A stretch of DNA of 48,064 nt from Candidatus Omnitrophota bacterium (lineage in GTDB: Bacteria; Omnitrophota; Omnitrophia; Omnitrophales; Omnitrophaceae): NCBI GenBank assembly GCA_029561555.1, contig JAKQXH010000059.1, forward strand, positions 1-48,064. Direction: 5' to 3'. The translations under genes were made by a program, and so were the position numbers. Positions 9,283 through 19,136 of this stretch are shown here, one piece after another. Positions within the stretch are counted from its first letter, which is position 1, and each line of letters begins with the position of its first letter. Under the pieces are notes generated by a model. The model searched no databases. It worked only from the letters and a program-made list of their open reading frames with translations, and was not told where the DNA came from.

Positions 9283-10713
9283 CTAACCAAGCAGTTCCTT
9301 CAGGACTTTGTTCGCAAGAGCGGGATTGGCCTTCCCTTTCGTCTCGCGCATCACCTGCCCGACGAGAAACGCGAAAGATTTTTCCTTCCCGTTTTTGTAA
9401 TCTTCGACCGGTTTGGGATTCGCCGCGATCACTTTTTTCGCGGCCTCCGCGATGACGGTCTCGTCGCTGACCTGCGTGAGACCCTTCTCCCGGACGATGT
9501 CTTCGGCGGGTTTGGCCGTCTCGAGCATGTCCGCGAGTACGTCTTTGGCGCTGCGCCCGCTGATCGTGCCGTTTTCGACGAGGCGGATCAGCCCGGCAAT
9601 ACCGGCCGCGGTCGTCTTCATGGCATGAAAAGTTTCTCCCCGCTCGTACAGCATTCCCAGCAATTCGCTTTGAATCAGATTGCTGGCCCGTTTGGGGGGA
9701 GCGCCCGCCGTCACGCACTCCTCGAAAAAATTCCCGAGATCTTTATCCTGAATCAGCACGGACGCGTCATATTCGGAAAGCCCGTAATCCTTCACAAACC
9801 GTTCCTTTCTCGCCGCCGGAAGTTCGGGGAGGTCCTCCCGCAAATCTTCCACCCAATCGGACGAGACCGTGAACGGCACCAGGTCCGGTTCCGGGAAATA
9901 CCGGTAATCATGCGCCTCTTCCTTGGAGCGCATGGTCAAGGTCAGGGCCCGCTCATCGTTCCAGAGCCGCGTCTCCTGAAAAATCGTCTCGCCCTTTTCC
10001 GCCGCGTCGATCTGCCGGGCAATTTCATACTGCAGGGCCCGTTTCACGGCGCTGAAGGAATTGAGATTCTTGATCTCGACCTTGGTCCCGAGCCGGGTCT
10101 CGCCCTTCGGGCGGATCGAAACATTCGCGTCACAGCGGAGGCTGCCTTTTTCCATATCGCAGTCGCTGACTCCGACGTACTGGAGGACGGCTTTCAACGC
10201 CGTCAGATAGGCGTACGCCTCGTCCGGCGTGCGGATATCGGGTTCCGAAACGATTTCCATCAGCGGCACGCCGGCGCGGTTGTAATCCACGACGCTCCCG
10301 GCACGCCCCTCATGCAAAAGCTTCCCCGCGTCCTCCTCCATGTGCGCGCGGGTGATCCCGATTTTCTTCTGCCCTTCTTTCATCTCAACCAGCAGGTGAC
10401 CGCCGGAGGAAAGCGGCTGGTCGTACTGGGAAATCTGATACGCTTTGGGGAGGTCGGGATAAAAATAATTTTTCCGGTCGAATTTCAATCTCCCGGCGAC
10501 GCGGCAATTGAGCGCCAGCGCGATCTGAATCCCGTAGAGAAACGCCTGCTCGTTCAGGACGGGAAGCGAGCCCGGAAGCCCGAGACAAACCGGGCAGGTG
10601 TTGGAATTGGGCTCCGCCCCGAATTCCGCGGGACAGCCGCAGAAAAGCTTCGACTTCGTCTTGAGCTGGACGTGGACTTCAAGCCCGATGACCGATTCGT
10701 ATTCCGCGCTCAT
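9283..10713 (-). CDS. gatB: Asp-tRNA(Asn)/Glu-tRNA(Gln) amidotransferase subunit B
   Basis: SVIGLEVHVQLKTKSKLFCGCPAEFGAEPNSNTCPVCLGLPGSLPVLN; DYNRAGVPLMEIVSEPD. Confidence 0.97.
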   Translation of the reverse strand: MSAEYESVIGLEVHVQLKTKSKLFCGCPAEFGAEPNSNTCPVCLGLPGSLPVLNEQAFLYGIQIALALNCRVAGRLKFDRKNYFYPDLPKAYQISQYDQPLSSGGHLLVEMKEGQKKIGITRAHMEEDAGKLLHEGRAGSVVDYNRAGVPLMEIVSEPDIRTPDEAYAYLTALKAVLQYVGVSDCDMEKGSLRCDANVSIRPKGETRLGTKVEIKNLNSFSAVKRALQYEIARQIDAAEKGETIFQETRLWNDERALTLTMRSKEEAHDYRYFPEPDLVPFTVSSDWVEDLREDLPELPAARKERFVKDYGLSEYDASVLIQDKDLGNFFEECVTAGAPPKRASNLIQSELLGMLYERGETFHAMKTTAAGIAGLIRLVENGTISGRSAKDVLADMLETAKPAEDIVREKGLTQVSDETVIAEAAKKVIAANPKPVEDYKNGKEKSFAFLVGQVMRETKGKANPALANKVLKELLG

Positions 10714-12171
10714 TTAAAGCTCCGGTTTTCTTTTGTGAAAGTCCGTGCCCTGCTCAAACGCGTAAGCCGCACGGAACATCGTTTCCTCGTCGAAATGTTT
10801 CGCCGCGAACTGGACCCCGATCGGAAGATTTCCCTTGGAAAAACCGCAGGGCACCGAAATCGCGGGGATCCCGGCCAAATTCATGGGAATGGTAAAAATA
10901 TCCGACAGGTACATCGCCAGGGGATCCTGCGTCCGCTCCCCGATTTTGAAAGCGGGAGTCGGAGACACCGGCGTCAGGATCACATCGACCTGCTTGAACG
11001 CGTGATCAAAGTCCCTCTTGATCAGAGTCCGGACCTTTTGTCCTTTCAGGTAATACGCGTCGTAATATCCCGCCGAAAGGACGAACGTCCCGAGAAGGAT
11101 CCGGCGCTTGGCCTCGCTGCCGAACCCGTGATCGCGGGTCTCAAAATACATGTCCAGAAGCTGATTCGCGGGATGACGGTAACCGTACTGAACGCCGTCA
11201 AAGCGGCCGAGATTGGAACTGGCCTCCGCGACGGCGACGATGTAATAGACCGCGACCGCGTATTCCGTATGAGGAAGGCTGATGTCCGTCACGACGGCCC
11301 CCATCGAAGCAAGCTTTTCGGCCGCGTTTCTCACGGCCGTCTCGACTTCCCGGTCCAATCCCGCCACGAAATATTCCTTCGGAAGACCGACGCGAAGCCC
11401 TTTCACGTCGGGGACGCAGGCGCGGGTAAAATCCGGAACGGCGGCGTTGGCCGAAGTCGAATCTTTGGGGTCATGCCCCGAAATCACATTCGTCAGAATC
11501 GCCGCGTCTTCGACTGTCTTCGCAAGCGGCCCGATTTGATCGAGGCTGGAACCGAACGCGATCAACCCGTAACGGGACACGCGGCCGTAAGTCGGTTTCA
11601 CGCCGACCACCCCGCAAAGCGAAGCGGGCTGACGGATCGATCCTCCCGTATCGGAGCCCAGCGCGGCGATTGCCTCATCCGCGGCCACGCAGGCGGCGGA
11701 ACCCCCGCTCGAACCGCCGGGGACCCTGGACAGATCCCACGGATTCGCGGTCGGCCCGTAACAGGAACTTTCCGTCGAAGAACCGAAAGCAAACTCATCC
11801 ATATTGCATTTTCCGAAAATAATCGCCCCGTTGGCGCGGAGTTTTTGGATCACAGTCGCGTCGTACGGCGGGACATATCCTTTCAGAATCCGGGAAGCGC
11901 AGGTGGTTTCCCACCCGCGGACGCAGAGGTTGTCTTTCAGGGAAATCGGGACCCCGAACAAAGGTTTTCCGGTAACCGAGGGGTCCTTTTCCTCCGTCAA
12001 CCGTTCGACTTCGGCCTCAAAGCGCGCGTCATCGAACGCCGCGTAGGCACGGACTTTGGAATCGACCGTTTTGATCCGTTCGCTGAGCAAACGGCAGGCC
12101 GAGCGTATCGCGGACCGGTCCTTTCGTATTTCTTCCCGGAGCCCCTTGATAGTCAAGCTTCCCTGCGGCAT
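10714..12171 (-). CDS. gatA: Asp-tRNA(Asn)/Glu-tRNA(Gln) amidotransferase subunit A
   Basis: Amidase signature GGSSGGSAACVAADEAIAALGSDTGGSIRQPASLCGVVGVKPTYGRVSRYGLIAF. Confidence 0.97.
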   Translation of the reverse strand: MPQGSLTIKGLREEIRKDRSAIRSACRLLSERIKTVDSKVRAYAAFDDARFEAEVERLTEEKDPSVTGKPLFGVPISLKDNLCVRGWETTCASRILKGYVPPYDATVIQKLRANGAIIFGKCNMDEFAFGSSTESSCYGPTANPWDLSRVPGGSSGGSAACVAADEAIAALGSDTGGSIRQPASLCGVVGVKPTYGRVSRYGLIAFGSSLDQIGPLAKTVEDAAILTNVISGHDPKDSTSANAAVPDFTRACVPDVKGLRVGLPKEYFVAGLDREVETAVRNAAEKLASMGAVVTDISLPHTEYAVAVYYIVAVAEASSNLGRFDGVQYGYRHPANQLLDMYFETRDHGFGSEAKRRILLGTFVLSAGYYDAYYLKGQKVRTLIKRDFDHAFKQVDVILTPVSPTPAFKIGERTQDPLAMYLSDIFTIPMNLAGIPAISVPCGFSKGNLPIGVQFAAKHFDEETMFRAAYAFEQGTDFHKRKPEL

Positions 12172-12174
12172 CGC

Positions 12175-12459
12175 TCAGCTTCCCTCCACCACTTTGGGGA
12201 CTTTGAAAAAATCACCCTCCCGTTCGGGGGCCTTCGCGAGGACCTCTTCGATAATCCTCTGCGGCGTCTGGACGTCCTTCCGGAACACGTTTTCAATCGC
12301 GAGGACATGGCTGGTGGGCGGGACATTCTCCGTGTCGAGGGAAGAAAGCTTTTCGACGTAGGAAAGGATGTTCCCGAGGTCCGCGGCCAATTTCTCTTTC
12401 TCTTCCGCTTTCAGTTTGATTCGCGCAAGCGCCGCGATCCGATCGATATCCATCTTCAT
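12175..12459 (-). CDS. gatC: Asp-tRNA(Asn)/Glu-tRNA(Gln) amidotransferase subunit C
   Basis: IAALARIKLKAEEKEKLAADLGNILSYVEKLSSLDTENVPPTSHVL. Confidence 0.92.
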   Translation of the reverse strand: MKMDIDRIAALARIKLKAEEKEKLAADLGNILSYVEKLSSLDTENVPPTSHVLAIENVFRKDVQTPQRIIEEVLAKAPEREGDFFKVPKVVEGS

Positions 12460-12639
12460 TTTTCCTTCTCCTCCGGTCCGCTAAGATCCCCGCCCTTAAA
12501 GGCTTTGCAGGGTAACATACCCCCATTCAAATGTCAACGGAACGGCGCCGCTTGCTAAGAGGTTTGCGGTTGTGAGATAATGCGGATCACGAAAACCGAA
12601 CTGCGGTTCTTAAAATCCGGACGGGACGTTAGACCATCG

Positions 12640-14613
12640 ATGTTTAAATACCTTAGAGATCTGGGGATCACGAAAAAATTCATCCTGTGGTTCCTGTTCA
12701 TCGCCCTGGTTCCGCTGGCCATCGCCACCGAAATCAGTTACCGGTATTTCCGGAAAACCCTGGAACAGGAAATCACCAAAAGCCTCGTCGCGATCGCCGA
12801 AAACAAAACGGCCCAGATCGAGGCCTATCTTTCCGAAAAGGAAAACACCGCCGGGAATCTTTCCAACATGTCGGCCGTCGTGCAGGCCGCTCAGGATTTC
12901 AACAAGGTCTTCGACCGGGAAAAACCCCATTCCCCGTTTTACGCCGCCTCGGTCCGGGAATTCTCCCCGCTTCTGAAATATCAGCAGAAGGCCTCCGGCT
13001 ACGACGATCTGGTCCTGATCAACCTGAACGGCGACATCCTTTTCTCGGTCCTTGAGCGGGAAAACGGGAAATCCCTTTACGAAGTCGCCCTGCACAAAGA
13101 TTCGAATCTCGCGGAAGTTTTCATTAAAACCGTGAAGTCCCGGAAAATCCAAATCTCCGATTTCGAGTACGATCCCGGGACGTCGAAAGCCTCCTCGCTC
13201 ATCGGGGCGCCTCTGTTCGACGGCGGCGAATTGATCGGCGCCATCGTGTTTGAACTCAACAACCGGGAGCTGGCAAAACTGGCCCAAAACTATTCCGGGC
13301 TCGGAGAAACCGGGGAAATCGAAGTCCTTTCCAAAATCGGAGACGAAATAAAATTCGTCGCGCCGCTCCGTTTTGATCCCCGGGCGGCCTTTCAAAGAAA
13401 AATCGAAGGAAGCCGGGAAGGCCTGCCGTATCAGAAAGCGCTGCAGGGCCTGAAAGGTCCCGGCGTTTTCGTCGATTATCGCGGAAAAGAGACCCTCGCG
13501 GTATGGAAATATCTCCCCGCCTTCCGGCTGGTCGTGATCGTCAAGATGGACACGGCGGAAGTATTCTCCTCGGCGCAGCGGCTCCGGGACAAGCTCCTGT
13601 TCGTCAGCCTGGTCCTTTTGCTGGCCGTCGTGATCGCGGCAATCGTCGTCGCGCGGACCATTTCCAGTCCGATCCGGAAGCTCACCGAAGTCTCGGCGGT
13701 CATCTCCGAGGGGAACTTTTCCGCGCGGGCCCGGATCAACGCCGAAGACGAAATCGGGAAGCTGGCAAAGACTTTCAACCGGATGACCGACAGCCTGGTC
13801 GAAGCCAAAGCGGTGGTGGAACAGAAAAACGCGGAAGTCGAGGAGCAGAAGAAACTGCTCGAGAAGGCCAATCACGAACTGGACAGTTTCGTGTACACGG
13901 CAAGCCATGACCTGCGGGCCCCGCTCCGGGGGATCATTTCCTTCGCCGATTTCCTCGAAGAAGACAGCCGGAAAAAACTGGACGCCCAGGGGCGGGACTA
14001 CCTGAACGAAATCCGGGACGGGGCCAAACGCATGACCGAATTGATCGACGACCTCCTCATGCTTTCCCGGATTTCAAGGATTCAGAACCCGTATGAAGAC
14101 ACGGACATCGGGGCCCTCATTGCATCGGCGGTCAAGCGGATCGAATTCGACATCGAAACGCACAAAGTCGTCCTGGACATTCAAGGCCCCATGCCGGTCA
14201 TCCGCTGCGACGGGATCAAAATGAAGGAAGTGTTCCTCAATCTGATCAACAACGCGATCAAATTTTCCTCCAAAAACAATCCCGCGGCCCCGCGCGTGGA
14301 AGTAAGCTACGCGGAAGAACCCGACCGCCACAAGTTCTGCGTCAGGGACAACGGCATCGGCATCGACCCCAAATATCACAAAGACATCTTCGACATTTTC
14401 AAGCGCCTGCACACCGCGGAAGAATACGAGGGGACCGGCGCGGGCCTGAGCATCGTCAAGCGCATCATCGATGACCACGGAGGAGAGATCTGGGTCGAAT
14501 CCGAACCCGGAAAAGGCGCCGCGTTTTATTTCACGATCCCCAAAAACCTGAAGAGCAAAACGGAAAAATCCGAAAAAAATAACAGTCCAAACACGTCAGA
14601 ACCGGTAAAATAG
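12640..14613 (+). CDS. membrane sensor histidine kinase (extracytoplasmic sensor, HAMP, HisKA, HATPase)
   Basis: N-term TM ILWFLFIALVPLAIATEISYRYF, second TM LLFVSLVLLLAVVIAAIVVA, HAMP TISSPIRKLTEVSAVISEGNFSARARINAEDEIGKLAKTFNRM, SHDLRAPLRGI, NNAIKFSS, DNGIGIDP, GTGAGLSIVK; the ATG at 12580 overlaps the likely -10 (GATAAT), favouring the 12640 start. Confidence 0.92.
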   Translation: MFKYLRDLGITKKFILWFLFIALVPLAIATEISYRYFRKTLEQEITKSLVAIAENKTAQIEAYLSEKENTAGNLSNMSAVVQAAQDFNKVFDREKPHSPFYAASVREFSPLLKYQQKASGYDDLVLINLNGDILFSVLERENGKSLYEVALHKDSNLAEVFIKTVKSRKIQISDFEYDPGTSKASSLIGAPLFDGGELIGAIVFELNNRELAKLAQNYSGLGETGEIEVLSKIGDEIKFVAPLRFDPRAAFQRKIEGSREGLPYQKALQGLKGPGVFVDYRGKETLAVWKYLPAFRLVVIVKMDTAEVFSSAQRLRDKLLFVSLVLLLAVVIAAIVVARTISSPIRKLTEVSAVISEGNFSARARINAEDEIGKLAKTFNRMTDSLVEAKAVVEQKNAEVEEQKKLLEKANHELDSFVYTASHDLRAPLRGIISFADFLEEDSRKKLDAQGRDYLNEIRDGAKRMTELIDDLLMLSRISRIQNPYEDTDIGALIASAVKRIEFDIETHKVVLDIQGPMPVIRCDGIKMKEVFLNLINNAIKFSSKNNPAAPRVEVSYAEEPDRHKFCVRDNGIGIDPKYHKDIFDIFKRLHTAEEYEGTGAGLSIVKRIIDDHGGEIWVESEPGKGAAFYFTIPKNLKSKTEKSEKNNSPNTSEPVK

Positions 14614-14634
14614 AAGCATGATCGGGAGCGGGGC

Positions 14635-15015
14635 ATGGGAAAAAAGATATTGATCGTCGACGACAGCAGGCAGGACCGGAAAATCATCCAGCGTTTTCTG
14701 CACAAAGCCGGCTACGGGGACCTCGTCCTCGTCGAAACCGGCGAGGAGGGCGTTCTGAAGGCCGAAACCGAAGCGCCGGACCTGGTGATCACCGATACCA
14801 AATTGCCCGGGATCGACGGCTTCGAAGTCTGCCGTCAGATCAAGGAAAAATCGCTCCCCGGCAATCCGAAAATCATCATGATGACCGGGGCCATCGATGC
14901 CGTCGACGCCGTCAAGGCGAGGAAAATGGGGGCGGACGATTATTGCGCCAAAACCAGCGATTACGCGACGCTGATCGACGCCGTCGGGCAGATCCTCAGA
15001 GAAGGACAGAACTGA
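14635..15015 (+). CDS. stand-alone receiver-domain response regulator
   Basis: KKILIVDDSRQDRK; phospho-acceptor context LVITDTKLPGIDGFEV; IIMMTGA; CAKTSD; no output domain. Confidence 0.92.
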   Translation: MGKKILIVDDSRQDRKIIQRFLHKAGYGDLVLVETGEEGVLKAETEAPDLVITDTKLPGIDGFEVCRQIKEKSLPGNPKIIMMTGAIDAVDAVKARKMGADDYCAKTSDYATLIDAVGQILREGQN

Positions 15016-15018
15016 AGC

Positions 15019-16545
15019 ATGCGGAATATTCTGATCGTGGGAGGAAATCAAACGGCGGAAATGCTGATCCCGCTGCTGAAAGAAACCGGGACCGGAAACA
15101 TTCTCGGCGTGGTCGGCCCGGACCCCGAAGCCCCGGCCCTGAAACTGGCCCGCTCGCTGGACATCCCCGTCGCCGCGGATTGGAAAAAATTTCTGGCCGA
15201 CGAGACGCTCGGCCAAATCATCGTCACCGGAGAAGACCCCGCCGCCTTCAAGTCTCTGTCCGGCGAAAAACCCGCGCGGGCCGGGATCCTGGACGCTTCG
15301 GCCGCGAAATTCCTGGCGGAAACGCTCCGAGCCCGCCGCGAACTCGAAACCCTGCTCGACGAGACCCGGGAAGAACTGTCCACGCAAATGTGGGGCCTTC
15401 AGAAAACCAATCAGGCCCTTAAGCTTCTTTACGGGGAACTCGAGGAAAAAAATAAAAAGCTTCAGGAGCTTGATAAGCTAAAATCCAATTTCGTGTCCCA
15501 TGTTTCTCACGAACTCCGGGCGCCGTTGACCATCATCAAAGGATATGTCCTGACCCTTTTTGACGAGACCCATCACGCCACCCCGGAACAGGCGGAATAC
15601 GTCGAAATCATCCGCGAGAGCGTGGACCGGCTCGCGCGAATGATCGAAAACCTGCTGGACATCTCCAAAATCGAAGCCGGCATGCTCGAACTGAAAAAAA
15701 CCGTCACGGACCTCGTTCCTCTCACGGAAAACGTCGTCGCCTCCCTGAAACACGAAGCCGGCAAAAAAGGCGTCGCGCTATCCGCTTCCCTCCCGGACCG
15801 CCTGGAAGCCTTCGTCGATCCGGACCGCATCATTCAGATCCTGACCAATCTCGTCGTCAACGCCGTCAAATTCACGCCGGAAAACGGGCGCGTCACCGTC
15901 ACGCTTTCGGATGAAGGGAAAGAAATCCGCTGCGGCGTCTCGGACAGCGGGGTCGGCATTTCCAGGGAAAACCTCGAGCAGATGTTCACGCCCTTCAAGC
16001 AATTCGGGCAGCCCGCGGGACAAGGCCCGAAAGGGACCGGCCTGGGGCTCGCCATCACGAAAGAACTGATTCACATGCATCACGGGGAAATCCGGGTAGA
16101 ATCGGAACCCGGCCGGGGTTCCCGGTTCCTCTTCACTCTGCCCAAGCCTACCGCCGAATCCATTATCACCGACCCGATCGAAAGCAAAATACGGCTGGCC
16201 GAAAAGAAAAACACGGATTTGTCTCTGGTTGTCGTCGCGCTGAAAGATTTCCCGGAAGGCAAGCGGGCGGTCACGGAAATGATCCCCGTCCTTAAAAAAA
16301 CCCTGCTTCGCCCCAAGGACGCGGCGTTTTCGCACGACGGCGTTCTTTATCTGCTCTTCGAAAACCTGGAAAAAAAAGACGCGCCGGCCGCAATCGGGAA
16401 AATCCGTCAAGCCCTGACCGACTTTCTGAACGCCAAAACGCCGGGAAGCGGGAACGCCCTTTTGCTGGGCTGCGCGACCTATCCGGACGATGCCGAAACC
16501 TGCGATGACCTTCTCGCCAAGGCGCGCGCCTCGCTTTCGCAATAA
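15019..16545 (+). CDS. hybrid-architecture histidine kinase: N-terminal Rossmann-like domain, HisKA/HATPase, C-terminal degenerate GGDEF-like domain
   Basis: MRNILIVGGNQTAEMLIPLL...ILGVVGPDPEAPALKLARSLDIPV; SHVSHELRAPLTIIKGY; NAVKFTPENG; DSGVGIS; GTGLGLAITKELI; C-term VVVALKDF...LLLGCATYPDDAETCDDLLAKARASL. Confidence 0.85.
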   Translation: MRNILIVGGNQTAEMLIPLLKETGTGNILGVVGPDPEAPALKLARSLDIPVAADWKKFLADETLGQIIVTGEDPAAFKSLSGEKPARAGILDASAAKFLAETLRARRELETLLDETREELSTQMWGLQKTNQALKLLYGELEEKNKKLQELDKLKSNFVSHVSHELRAPLTIIKGYVLTLFDETHHATPEQAEYVEIIRESVDRLARMIENLLDISKIEAGMLELKKTVTDLVPLTENVVASLKHEAGKKGVALSASLPDRLEAFVDPDRIIQILTNLVVNAVKFTPENGRVTVTLSDEGKEIRCGVSDSGVGISRENLEQMFTPFKQFGQPAGQGPKGTGLGLAITKELIHMHHGEIRVESEPGRGSRFLFTLPKPTAESIITDPIESKIRLAEKKNTDLSLVVVALKDFPEGKRAVTEMIPVLKKTLLRPKDAAFSHDGVLYLLFENLEKKDAPAAIGKIRQALTDFLNAKTPGSGNALLLGCATYPDDAETCDDLLAKARASLSQ

Positions 16546-17518
16546 TCCGCCGGCGGCCGTTTTCCCGCCGGACCGGAAGGCAAAACCGGTCCTGACCGTT
16601 ACGCTGAATCCCGCGATCGATAAAACCGTATGGATGAAGGAATTCCGGGCGGGGGACGATTTCCGGGCGAAACATATTGCCCTGAGCGCGGGCGGTAAAG
16701 GGGTCAACGTCTCCCGGGCACTGAAAAATCTTAAGATCGATTCCCTGGCGACCGGATTTCTGGCGGGCCATACGGGGGACTTGCTCGAAACGCTCCTGAA
16801 GCGCGAAAAAATCCGTCATGATTTCCTGAAAATCCCGGGCGAAACCCGGACCAACCTCACCATCCTGGACCCGCACAATAAAAAAAGCACGCGCCTTCTG
16901 CACGAAGGTCCCGTCCTCGAAAAAATTTCCGCCGAAAAATTCGGAAAGAAGCTGGCACGCCTCGCAAAAAAAGCGTCCTGCGCCGTCTTTTCCGGAAGTT
17001 CCCTTCGGGGGGCGCCGGGCTCGTACTATCCGGGTCTGATCCGCATCGTCCGGAAAGCGGGCATCCCCGTTTTTCTGGATGCCGGCGGCGAAATTCTTTC
17101 ATCCTGCCTGCGAACCGGACCTTTGCTGATCAAGCCCAATCTTGCCGAAGCGGAAAAAGCGGTCCGGGGCCCTTTGTCTTCGCTTGCCAGGATCAAAAAA
17201 GCCGTCCGGCATTTTCATTCCCGCGGAGCGGCCTGGGTGATTCTCTCGCTCGGGGAAAAAGGTGCCGTGGCTTCGGACGGAAAAAATCTCTGGAAAATCA
17301 CCCCGCCGGCTTTGAACCCCGCCAGCACGGTCGGCTGCGGCGATGCCTCGATTGCGGGTTTTATCGCGGCTTGTCTGAAGGGCGGGGATTTCGAGTTTTG
17401 CATCCGCTCGGCGGTCGCGGCGGGTTCGGCGAATGTCCTGAATCCGATCCCCGGAAGTTTCGGCAAAGACGCATTCCTGAGAATACTGCAAAAAACCCGC
17501 GCGGAAAAACTCCCCTGA
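16490..17518 (+). CDS. PfkB-family sugar kinase (1-phosphofructokinase / tagatose-6-phosphate kinase type)
   Basis: LTVTLNPAIDKTVWM; LSAGGKGVNVSRALKNL; NPASTVGCGDASIAGF; start codon uncertain (overlaps the preceding gene). Confidence 0.85.
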   Translation: MPKPAMTFSPRRAPRFRNNPPAAVFPPDRKAKPVLTVTLNPAIDKTVWMKEFRAGDDFRAKHIALSAGGKGVNVSRALKNLKIDSLATGFLAGHTGDLLETLLKREKIRHDFLKIPGETRTNLTILDPHNKKSTRLLHEGPVLEKISAEKFGKKLARLAKKASCAVFSGSSLRGAPGSYYPGLIRIVRKAGIPVFLDAGGEILSSCLRTGPLLIKPNLAEAEKAVRGPLSSLARIKKAVRHFHSRGAAWVILSLGEKGAVASDGKNLWKITPPALNPASTVGCGDASIAGFIAACLKGGDFEFCIRSAVAAGSANVLNPIPGSFGKDAFLRILQKTRAEKLP

Positions 17519-17524
17519 GCGCCT

Positions 17525-19042
17525 TTAGGCCTCAAAAAGACTGCCGGTCGAAAAGTCCGTATCGCTCGTCAGATTGACGCCCAGTTTCCTCAAGCCCTTC
17601 TCATCCCCCGCCGCGGGGATGTGCGTCATATGCGCCTCGCAGCCTTTCAGCTCCTTCAGCCGCTCCATCGCCTCCTGCGCCGCGGGATTGGTGGCCGCGC
17701 TGATCGAAAGCGCGATCAGGATTTCCTCCAAATCCAGGCTGACGGATCTTGAATTCTGGACGCTCTGTTTGAGCCGTCCGATCGATTCGATGATGTTCGG
17801 AGACAGCAGGTGGATTTTGTCGGGAATGCCGGCAAGCATTTTGATCGCGTTCAGGACCATGCTGGACGCCGCGTGCATGAGGGAGGTGTTTTTCCCCGTT
17901 ACGATCGACCCGTCCGCAAGCTCAATGGCCGCCCCGCAAAAAATCCCTTTATTGCCTTTCCCCGTCTGCTGGGCTTCCTGCGCCGCTTTCCGCGCGGGCC
18001 CCACGACCCGGCGATCGTCGGGACCGACTTCCAAATCCTTCATCAGCAACTCGGCCCGCTGAACGGCCTCCTTTTCGACCAGCCCCAGCATGTATTCGCA
18101 GGAATAGCGGAAAAAGCGCGAAACCACCTCCTGCCTTGCCGCTTCCCGGACGGCGGCGTCGTCGACGATGCCGAACCCGGCCCGGTTCACGCCCATGTCG
18201 GTCGGCGACTTGTACACCAGTTCGTCTCCCATGATTTTTTTCAGAATTCTTTTCAGCACGGGAAACACTTCCACGTCACGGTTGTAATTGATGGCCCGTT
18301 CCCCGTACGCCTCGAGATGAAACGGGTCGATCATGTTGACGTCGCCCAGTTCGGCGGTCGCGGCTTCGTAAGCGACATTGACGGGATGATTGAGCGTGAG
18401 ATTCCAGATCGGAAACGTCTCGAATTTGGCGTAGCCGCTGCTGCCTCCCTTTTTGTGTTCATGGTACAGCTGGGAAAGGCAGGTCGCCAGCTTTCCGCTG
18501 CCGGGACCGGGGCCCGTCACGACAATCAGCGGGTTTTTGGTGGGAATATACTCGTTCGCCCCGTAGCCTTCGTCGCTCACGATCAAATCCGCGTCCGTGG
18601 GATATCCCTTGGTGAAACGATGGGTGTAAACCCGTATCCCGCGCCGTTCCAGCTTGTTTTTGAATATCCTGGCGGCCGGCTGGTCCGCGAAACGCGTCAC
18701 CACCACGGCGGAAATATCCAGCCCCCAGCTCCGGAGGTCGTCGATAAATTTAAAAGCGTCGGCGTCATAGGTGATCCCGAAATCCGCCCGGACCTTTCTC
18801 CGTTCGATATCGCCCGCGTGAATGCAAAGAATGATTTCGGCCTTGTCCTTGAGTTTTTGAAGCAGGCGCATTTTCACGTTCGGGTCAAATCCCGGCAGGA
18901 CCCGGGAGGCGTGATAATCAAAAAGAAGCTTCCCCCCGAACTCGAGATAAAGCTTGTCGCTGAACATCTTGACCCGCTTCAGAATCGCCGACGATTGTTC
19001 CTCAAGGTATTTTTCGTTGTCAAAACCGATCTTCTTCGCCAC
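17525..19042 (-). CDS. DUF1846-family protein
   Basis: [106 protein letters not shown]. Confidence 0.9.
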   Translation of the reverse strand: MAKKIGFDNEKYLEEQSSAILKRVKMFSDKLYLEFGGKLLFDYHASRVLPGFDPNVKMRLLQKLKDKAEIILCIHAGDIERRKVRADFGITYDADAFKFIDDLRSWGLDISAVVVTRFADQPAARIFKNKLERRGIRVYTHRFTKGYPTDADLIVSDEGYGANEYIPTKNPLIVVTGPGPGSGKLATCLSQLYHEHKKGGSSGYAKFETFPIWNLTLNHPVNVAYEAATAELGDVNMIDPFHLEAYGERAINYNRDVEVFPVLKRILKKIMGDELVYKSPTDMGVNRAGFGIVDDAAVREAARQEVVSRFFRYSCEYMLGLVEKEAVQRAELLMKDLEVGPDDRRVVGPARKAAQEAQQTGKGNKGIFCGAAIELADGSIVTGKNTSLMHAASSMVLNAIKMLAGIPDKIHLLSPNIIESIGRLKQSVQNSRSVSLDLEEILIALSISAATNPAAQEAMERLKELKGCEAHMTHIPAAGDEKGLRKLGVNLTSDTDFSTGSLFEA

Positions 19043-19136
19043 GAACCCCCTCCTTTAGTTGAACCGACAGCCGGGTTGGATAATGTTTGCGCCGGATTTT
19101 TATTCGGAAAGAATTATACGCGCATGCTTTTTAAAA

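Noticed and set aside
9046-12558. 1170-aa plus-strand ORF
   Set aside because: Runs antisense through tsaD, gatB, gatA and gatC, which are unambiguous; Arg/Asp/Gly/Phe/His-rich low-information translation is typical of a shadow frame in high-GC coding DNA.
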